This document shows, in pieces, positions 39,018 to 42,601 of a stretch of 42,601 bases of DNA. This stretch comes from an uncultured Clostridia bacterium. GTDB taxonomy: Bacteria > Bacillota > Clostridia > TANB77 > CAG-508. Positions within the stretch are counted from its first letter, which is position 1. The number at the start of each line of letters is the position of its first letter. Location: positions 1 to 42,601 of the forward strand of contig CALXWV010000008.1 in assembly GCA_944392515.1 (NCBI GenBank), given 5' to 3'. A model generated the notes under the pieces. The model searched no databases. It had not been told where the DNA came from and saw only the letters and a list, made by a program, of their open reading frames with translations. Both the position numbers and the translations under genes were made by a program.

Positions 39018-39104
39018 TTCAGTTTTTCTGAACTTGCTTATATATTATTTCATCTTTTCTGAAATGTCAATATGTTTTTTAAATATTTTTTCAGTTTTTC
39101 TGAA
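39018..39104. promoter_or_regulatory. Three 15-bp operators of the lysis-lysogeny switch
   Basis: TTCAGTTTTTCTGAA occurs exactly at 39018-39032 and 39090-39104. A one-base variant, TTCATCTTTTCTGAA, lies at 39049-39063. The half-site TTCAG/CTGAA is perfectly palindromic. The middle operator is the spacer of the cro promoter, so repressor there would block early transcription directly. Centre spacings are 31 and 41 bp. Confidence 0.88.
39042..39070 (-). promoter_or_regulatory. Early (cro) promoter
   Basis: Minus strand TTGACA (39065-39070), exactly 17 nt, TAATAT (39042-39047). It matches consensus at 11 of 12 positions. The middle operator fills the spacer. Transcription starts about 40 nt before the cro ATG. 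Confidence 0.88.
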
Positions 39105-39112
39105 TATTTTTA

Positions 39113-39141
39113 TTTACTTTTTAGAAAAAGTGTGATATTCT
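39113..39141 (+). promoter_or_regulatory. Repressor (cI) promoter
   Basis: Plus strand TTTACT (39113-39118), exactly 17 nt, TATTCT (39136-39141), with the ATG 20 nt further on. It lies just outside the third operator, as expected for a repressor promoter that is modulated from there. Confidence 0.7.
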
Positions 39142-39160
39142 AGTATTCGGAGGATATATT

Positions 39161-39469
39161 ATGACTTCTTTTAATATAAAATTAAAAAATGCCAGATTAG
39201 AAAAAAATTTAACACAGAAAGAATTAGCACAAAAAATTACTGAACTGGGAAGAAAAACTTCAAATACAGCTGTAGCTAATTGGGAAAGTGGTTTAAATAA
39301 ACCCGATATTGATACTTTGGAATTAATATGTAAAGTATTAAATAAGGATGGAAATTATTTTTTTGATGATTTACTAATGAAAGAAAAAATTGATTTATCA
39401 GCTTTAAATAATGAAGATATAATAGAAGTTAAAAATTATATAGATTATATAAAAAGTAGAAAAAAATAA
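39161..39469 (+). CDS. CI-like phage repressor, 102 aa
   Basis: An N-terminal XRE domain (MTSFNIKLKNARLEKNLTQKELAQKITELGRKTSNTAVANWESGLNKPDIDTLELICKVLN) and a short C-terminal part (LSALNNEDIIEVKNYIDYIKS) without a LexA-type Ser/Lys peptidase. Induction would thus not be by self-cleavage; it may need an antirepressor or RecA-independent signal. It is divergent from cro, with three operators between. CGGAGG precedes the ATG by 8 nt. Confidence 0.85.
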   Translation: MTSFNIKLKNARLEKNLTQKELAQKITELGRKTSNTAVANWESGLNKPDIDTLELICKVLNKDGNYFFDDLLMKEKIDLSALNNEDIIEVKNYIDYIKSRKK

Positions 39470-39488
39470 ATTGGAGGTATATGTAGTT

Positions 39489-39701
39489 ATGTTATGTTGC
39501 AAACATTGTGGTAGTACAAATGTTAGAGTTCAAGCTGTAGAAAAGCAGAAAAAAAGAGGAATATTAATGTCTATAATATGGATTTTTCTTGCTATATGTA
39601 CTTGTGGATTAATATTATTAATTCCTTTACTTACTAAAAAGGGTAGCAAAACCACATCTGTAATTGTATGTCAAGATTGTGGCAAAATATCTAAAGTATA
39701 A
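39489..39701 (+). CDS. Zinc-ribbon membrane protein, 70 aa
   Basis: MLCCKHCGSTNVRVQAVE, a basic segment, a membrane helix (GILMSIIWIFLAICTCGLILLIPLL) and the ending SVIVCQDCGKISKV. The N- and C-terminal CxxC pairs would form one zinc ribbon around a membrane hairpin. Such proteins often follow phage repressors and are expressed in the lysogen, possibly for superinfection exclusion. The ATG at 39489 is 11 nt from GGAGG; a TTG at 39471 overlaps the ribosome site. Confidence 0.72.
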   Translation: MLCCKHCGSTNVRVQAVEKQKKRGILMSIIWIFLAICTCGLILLIPLLTKKGSKTTSVIVCQDCGKISKV

Positions 39702-39716
39702 AATAAATAAAAAAGA

Positions 39717-39755
39717 GAGAAATGTGCTTCTGTTTGGCGACTTGACACATTTCTC
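39717..39755. terminator. Hairpin after the repressor operon (carries the 14-bp repeat)
   Basis: GAGAAATGTG (39717-39726) and CACATTTCTC (39746-39755) form a perfect 10-bp stem with a 19-nt loop. An A run precedes it, so on the minus strand a T run follows; on the plus strand there is none. The loop and 3' arm contain GGCGACTTGACACA (39736-39749), the inverse copy of 38787-38800. Confidence 0.6.
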
Positions 39756-39857
39756 ATAGATAACCACTAAAGTGATTATGTTTGTATTATATATGAACAT
39801 ACTTCATTTTTCAAGTGGTGGTAAGAAAATTTTTGAAAAATGGAGGTTTTTTATTTT

Positions 39858-40892
39858 ATGAAAATGCCAAATGGATTCGGTGGAATCACTAAACTATCTG
39901 GCAAAAGAAGAAATCCTTATAGAGTCAGAAAAACAAGAGGCTGGACAGAAGATGGTAAACAACTTTATGACACTATAGGTTATTATAAAACAAGAGAAGA
40001 AGCTTTAAAGGCATTAGCAAATTATAATGAAAATCCTTATGATTTAAAAACAAATAATATGACTTTTGATGATGTATATAATAAATGGTCTGAAGAACAC
40101 TTTGAAGAAATCGTGCCATCTGCAGTTAGAACATGGAAAGCTGCATATAAATATTGTTCTTCTTTGTATAATCTGAGATTTAAAGACATAAGAGTAGAAC
40201 ATCTCGAAGGAACAATCAAAAATGCTGAAGTAGGACAAAATACAAAACAAAGAATAAAAAGCTTATTTAATCTTATGTATAAATGGGCTATGAAGCATGA
40301 AATAGTTAATAAAGATTATGCTCAACTTTGCAATCCTGTTCCTAAAGGAGCACGCCAAATAGAAAGAATACCTTTTAATGATGATGAAATTAAAATTTTA
40401 TGGAATAATATAGATTTTCCATTTGTAAATATGATTCTTATTGATATATATTCTGGCTGGAGACCTCAAGAGCTAGCTATATTAAAAACTGCAGATATTA
40501 ATTTAGAAAAAGGATACTTCAAAGGTGGATTAAAAACTGATGCTGGAAAGAATAGAATTGTACCTATCCATTCTTGCATATTGGATCTAGTTAAAGAATT
40601 ATATAATCCAAATAATTTACAACTTTTTAATGATTACAATGGTCAGCAATGTACATTAATGACTTATGATAAATATAGAAATAGATTCAATAAAGTTATG
40701 CAAAAATTTAATATGAAACATAGGCCACATGATTGTAGACACACTTTTATAACAAAAGCTAAAGATGCAGGTATAAACGAATATGTTTTAAAACTAATTG
40801 TAGGCCATACTATCAATGATATAACTGAAAAAGTTTATACTCACAGAGAATTAGAAAATTTAAAAGAAGAAATAGAAAAGATAAAAAAATAA
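39858..40892 (+). CDS. int: Tyrosine-family phage integrase
   Basis: About 344 residues from ATG 39858 (GGAGG 10 nt upstream); an ATG at 39840 lies before the ribosome site. An N-terminal AP2-like arm-binding domain (GGITKLSGKRRNPYRVR, GYYKTREEALKALANYN), a SAM-like core-binding part and a catalytic domain with R202 (GWRPQELA), K226 (GGLKTDAGKNR), H291-x-x-R294 (HDCRHTF), H317 (GHTIND) and nucleophile Y327 (KVYTH). It recombines the 28-bp core in the 3' end of GGGtGRT. It lies 149 bp from attR. Confidence 0.94.
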   Translation: MKMPNGFGGITKLSGKRRNPYRVRKTRGWTEDGKQLYDTIGYYKTREEALKALANYNENPYDLKTNNMTFDDVYNKWSEEHFEEIVPSAVRTWKAAYKYCSSLYNLRFKDIRVEHLEGTIKNAEVGQNTKQRIKSLFNLMYKWAMKHEIVNKDYAQLCNPVPKGARQIERIPFNDDEIKILWNNIDFPFVNMILIDIYSGWRPQELAILKTADINLEKGYFKGGLKTDAGKNRIVPIHSCILDLVKELYNPNNLQLFNDYNGQQCTLMTYDKYRNRFNKVMQKFNMKHRPHDCRHTFITKAKDAGINEYVLKLIVGHTINDITEKVYTHRELENLKEEIEKIKK

Positions 40893-40914
40893 GAGCTTTA
40901 TAAAGGCTCTTATT
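40888..40914. terminator. Integrase terminator, bidirectional
   Basis: AATAAGAGC (40888-40896) pairs with GCTCTTATT (40906-40914), with a T run after it and an A run before it. In the lysogen it would also stop transcription arriving from the GGGtGRT gene, whose own terminator was displaced by integration. Confidence 0.85.
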
Positions 40915-40918
40915 TTTT

Positions 40919-40962
40919 GTGTCTTACCTGTGTGTCTTACCTGTGTCTTACTTGTGTCTTAC
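40919..40962 (+). repeat. Four tandem integrase arm-type sites beside attR
   Basis: GTGTCTTAC occurs at 40919, 40932, 40943 and 40954 (spacing 13, 11, 11) in one orientation. Two variants lie on the opposite arm beside attL. Between the last copy and the core there is also ACATAC/GTATGT (40961-40980). Confidence 0.8.
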
Positions 40963-41040
40963 ATACCTGTTTTTGTATGTTTTAATATATTCCTATCAGT
41001 TTCACAGTTATTGACTTATCAATGTTTTAGCACATTGCAG

Positions 41041-41068
41041 ATTATTTCATAGCTTCTTCTACTGCAAC
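41041..41068. other. attR core (28-bp direct repeat, 3' end of GGGtGRT)
   Basis: Identical to 3724-3751. It contains the stop codon (41042-41044) and the last eight codons of the GGGtGRT gene. Since the coding end is inside the shared core, the gene reads unchanged before and after integration. Confidence 0.93.
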
Positions 41069-42049
41069 AGCTACTGCAACTGATGCACCAACCATTGGGT
41101 TATTACCCATTCCAATTAGTCCCATCATTTCAACATGAGCTGGTACTGATGAAGAACCTGCGAATTGTGCATCTGAGTGCATTCTTCCCATTGTATCTGT
41201 CATACCATATGAAGCAGGACCTGCTGCCATATTATCTGGATGAAGAGTTCTTCCTGTTCCACCACCTGATGCAACTGAGAAGTATTTCTTTCCTTGCTCT
41301 AATCTTTCTTTCTTATATGTTCCTGCAACTGGATGTTGGAATCTTGTTGGGTTTGTAGAGTTACCTGTTATAGAAATATCTACATCTTCAAGCCACATTA
41401 TTGCAACACCTTCTCTAACATCATTTGCACCATAGCATTTAACTTTGCTTCTATCACCTGTTGAATATGGTATTTCTTCAATAACGTTTACTTTTCCTGT
41501 ATAGAAATCAAAATCTGTTTTTACATATGTAAATCCATTTACTCTTGATATAATTTGAGCTGCATCTTTTCCAAGACCATTTAATATAACTCTTAGAGGA
41601 GTTTTTCTAACTTTGTTAGCTGAATTTGCAATTCCTATTGCTCCTTCTGCTGCTGCAAAGCTTTCATGTCCTGCTAAAAATGCAAAACATTTTGTATCTT
41701 CTGAAAGTAGCATTGATGCTAAATTTCCATGTCCTAAACCAACTTTTCTATCATCTGCAACAGAACCTGGTATACAAAAAGCTTGTAAACCTTCTCCTAT
41801 AGCTTTTGCTGCATCTGATGCTTTTTTGCATCCTTTTTTTATTGCTATTGCTGCACCTAATGTATATGCCCAGCATGCATTTTCAAAACAAATTGGTTGA
41901 ACTCCTTTTACTATTTCATATGGGTTGAAACCTTTATCTGTACATATTTTTAATGCATCTTCAAAATCTTTAATTCCGTATTTTTCCATTACTGGTTTAA
42001 TTTGATTTATTCTTCTTTCATAACTTTCAAATGTTACTGCCATTTTCAT
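41042..42049 (-). CDS. GGGtGRT protein (Fe-S-associated, anaerobe-specific)
   Basis: 335 residues with the name-giving motif ASGGGTGRTLHPDNMAAGP, plus GYNPYE-like IKDFEDALKICTDKGFNPYEIVKGVQPICFENACWAY and a glycine-rich C-terminus. The family is known from strict anaerobes and is regularly beside a NifU-like scaffold gene, as here; its reaction is not established to my knowledge. AGGAGGAA is 6 nt before the ATG. Its 3' end is the phage attachment site and stays intact. Confidence 0.9.
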   Translation of the reverse strand: MKMAVTFESYERRINQIKPVMEKYGIKDFEDALKICTDKGFNPYEIVKGVQPICFENACWAYTLGAAIAIKKGCKKASDAAKAIGEGLQAFCIPGSVADDRKVGLGHGNLASMLLSEDTKCFAFLAGHESFAAAEGAIGIANSANKVRKTPLRVILNGLGKDAAQIISRVNGFTYVKTDFDFYTGKVNVIEEIPYSTGDRSKVKCYGANDVREGVAIMWLEDVDISITGNSTNPTRFQHPVAGTYKKERLEQGKKYFSVASGGGTGRTLHPDNMAAGPASYGMTDTMGRMHSDAQFAGSSSVPAHVEMMGLIGMGNNPMVGASVAVAVAVEEAMK

Positions 42050-42130
42050 TCCTCCTAATTATCTTAAAACTATTAATTCAAATTTAAAACGTGTTAAAAG
42101 TATTTATTTACCTTTTATTCGCCCTAAACA

Positions 42131-42601
42131 TTATTCTTTTCTTGGATCAATCTTCTTAACTGCTTCATCAAATCTTCCATATGTTCCAGAAGCTTTTTCA
42201 ATTGCTTCCATTGGATCCATACCTTTTTTGATATTGTCCATCATTTTTCCCATATGAACATATTTATATCCAATTATTTGATCATCTTTGTCTAAACCAA
42301 GTTCTACTATGTATCCTTCTGTTAATTGTAAATATCTTGGTCCTTTTAATGTACTAGAATATATTGTTCCTACTTGTGAAGTATGTCCCTTTCCTAAATC
42401 TTCAAGTCCAGCTCCTACTGGAAGTCCACCTTCTGAGAAAGCTGTTTGTGTTCTTCCATATACTATTTGTAAGAATAATTCTCTCATAGCAGTATTAATT
42501 GCATCACAAACTAAATCTGTATTTAATGCTTCCAAAATTGTTTTTCCTGGTAATATTTCTCCTGCCATAGCAGCTGAATGTGTCATTCCTGAACATCCAA
42601 T
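42131..42601 (-). CDS. NifU-like Fe-S cluster scaffold protein, partial
   Basis: The frame runs off the window edge: before the internal Met at 42586 it reads IGCSGMTHSAAMAGEILPGK, which contains a conserved Cys of NifU_N/IscU-like scaffolds. LVCDAINTAMRELFLQIVYGRTQTAFSEGGLPVGAGLEDLGKG and the end FDEAVKKIDPRKE follow. These scaffolds hold nascent iron-sulfur clusters. It precedes the GGGtGRT gene by 81 bp on the same strand, so the two form an operon. Confidence 0.85.
   Translation of the reverse strand: MGCSGMTHSAAMAGEILPGKTILEALNTDLVCDAINTAMRELFLQIVYGRTQTAFSEGGLPVGAGLEDLGKGHTSQVGTIYSSTLKGPRYLQLTEGYIVELGLDKDDQIIGYKYVHMGKMMDNIKKGMDPMEAIEKASGTYGRFDEAVKKIDPRKE

Larger units (their letters stand above)
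3724..41068. mobile_element. Complete-looking temperate siphophage prophage, about 37.3 kb
   Basis: The element is bounded by a perfect 28-bp direct repeat and holds every expected module in order: left-end cargo genes, lysis, tail, head, packaging, late regulator, early genes, replication and recombination, immunity switch, tyrosine integrase. The order portal, minor capsid, scaffold, capsid, three small minor capsid genes, tail tube and a long tape measure is that of A118-like siphophages of Gram-positive bacteria. Almost all genes lie on the minus strand; only the XRE gene at the left end, the repressor pair and the integrase are on the plus strand. Two genes look damaged (the MBL-fold gene and a 127-aa early gene), but no structural gene does, so the phage may be inducible. 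Confidence 0.95.

Noticed and set aside
40919..40962. CRISPR-like short repeats
   Set aside because: Units of 9 bp with 2-4 bp between them, no spacers and no cas genes; position fits integrase arm sites.

Overview
The window is AT-rich (roughly a quarter G+C by eye) and reads as a spore-forming, anaerobic low-GC Firmicute, most likely class Clostridia. The pointers are an intact pro-sigma-K gene, a GGGtGRT/NifU-like gene pair, strong AGGAGG ribosome sites and a type IV ABC-transporter-like membrane protein. Most of the window (3724-41068, about 37.3 kb) is one complete-looking temperate siphophage prophage. It is bounded by a perfect 28-bp direct repeat. The right copy is the 3' end of the host GGGtGRT gene, so the phage integrated there without destroying it.

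Left flank (1-3723): the end of a TspO-like gene, a CmpB-type membrane protein, sigK and a U32 peptidase (TrhP-like). A very small but complete-looking type I toxin-antitoxin locus follows, with the layout of the Fst/par family: a 23-residue hydrophobic peptide, an SD-sequestering 5' hairpin, a perfect bidirectional terminator, a downstream direct repeat, and a consensus convergent promoter for an antisense RNA of about 65 nt.

Prophage left end (3724-4540): attL, two integrase arm-type sites, a 56-aa gene and an XRE regulator divergent across an inverted-repeat operator array, and a 44-aa Spo0E-like protein. The Spo0E-like promoter has two Spo0A boxes one helical turn apart.

Late region (4541-27083, all minus strand, read right to left): ParB-methyltransferase, TerS, TerL, portal, minor capsid protein fused to an ADP-ribosyltransferase-like domain, a 50-aa gene, a Tad2 (anti-Thoeris) homologue, a tRNA-like structured RNA with its own terminator, scaffold, major capsid, connector and minor capsid genes, major tail protein, two overlapping tail chaperones, a Com-like zinc ribbon, tape measure (999 aa), Dit-like protein, a tail-tip protein with an S74 chaperone tail, fibre, CBM-like protein, holin candidate and a C39/SH3 endolysin. 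A sigma-70-like promoter and leader hairpin precede the block, next to a DUF1492/ArpU-like late regulator.

Early region (27341-38765, minus): many small overlapping genes, several with zinc-binding Cys pairs; a DUF4373-type replication initiator with an internal origin-like repeat region; a frameshifted MBL-fold gene, RecT, an SMC/RecF-like ATPase with a zinc hook, and an AbrB-like regulator. The immunity region (38787-39755) has divergent cro and cI genes, three 15-bp operators and two good promoters. A tyrosine integrase, four arm-type repeats and attR close the element.

At least four genes carry a 1-2 nt disruption at an A or T homopolymer. This suggests uncorrected assembly errors as much as gene decay.
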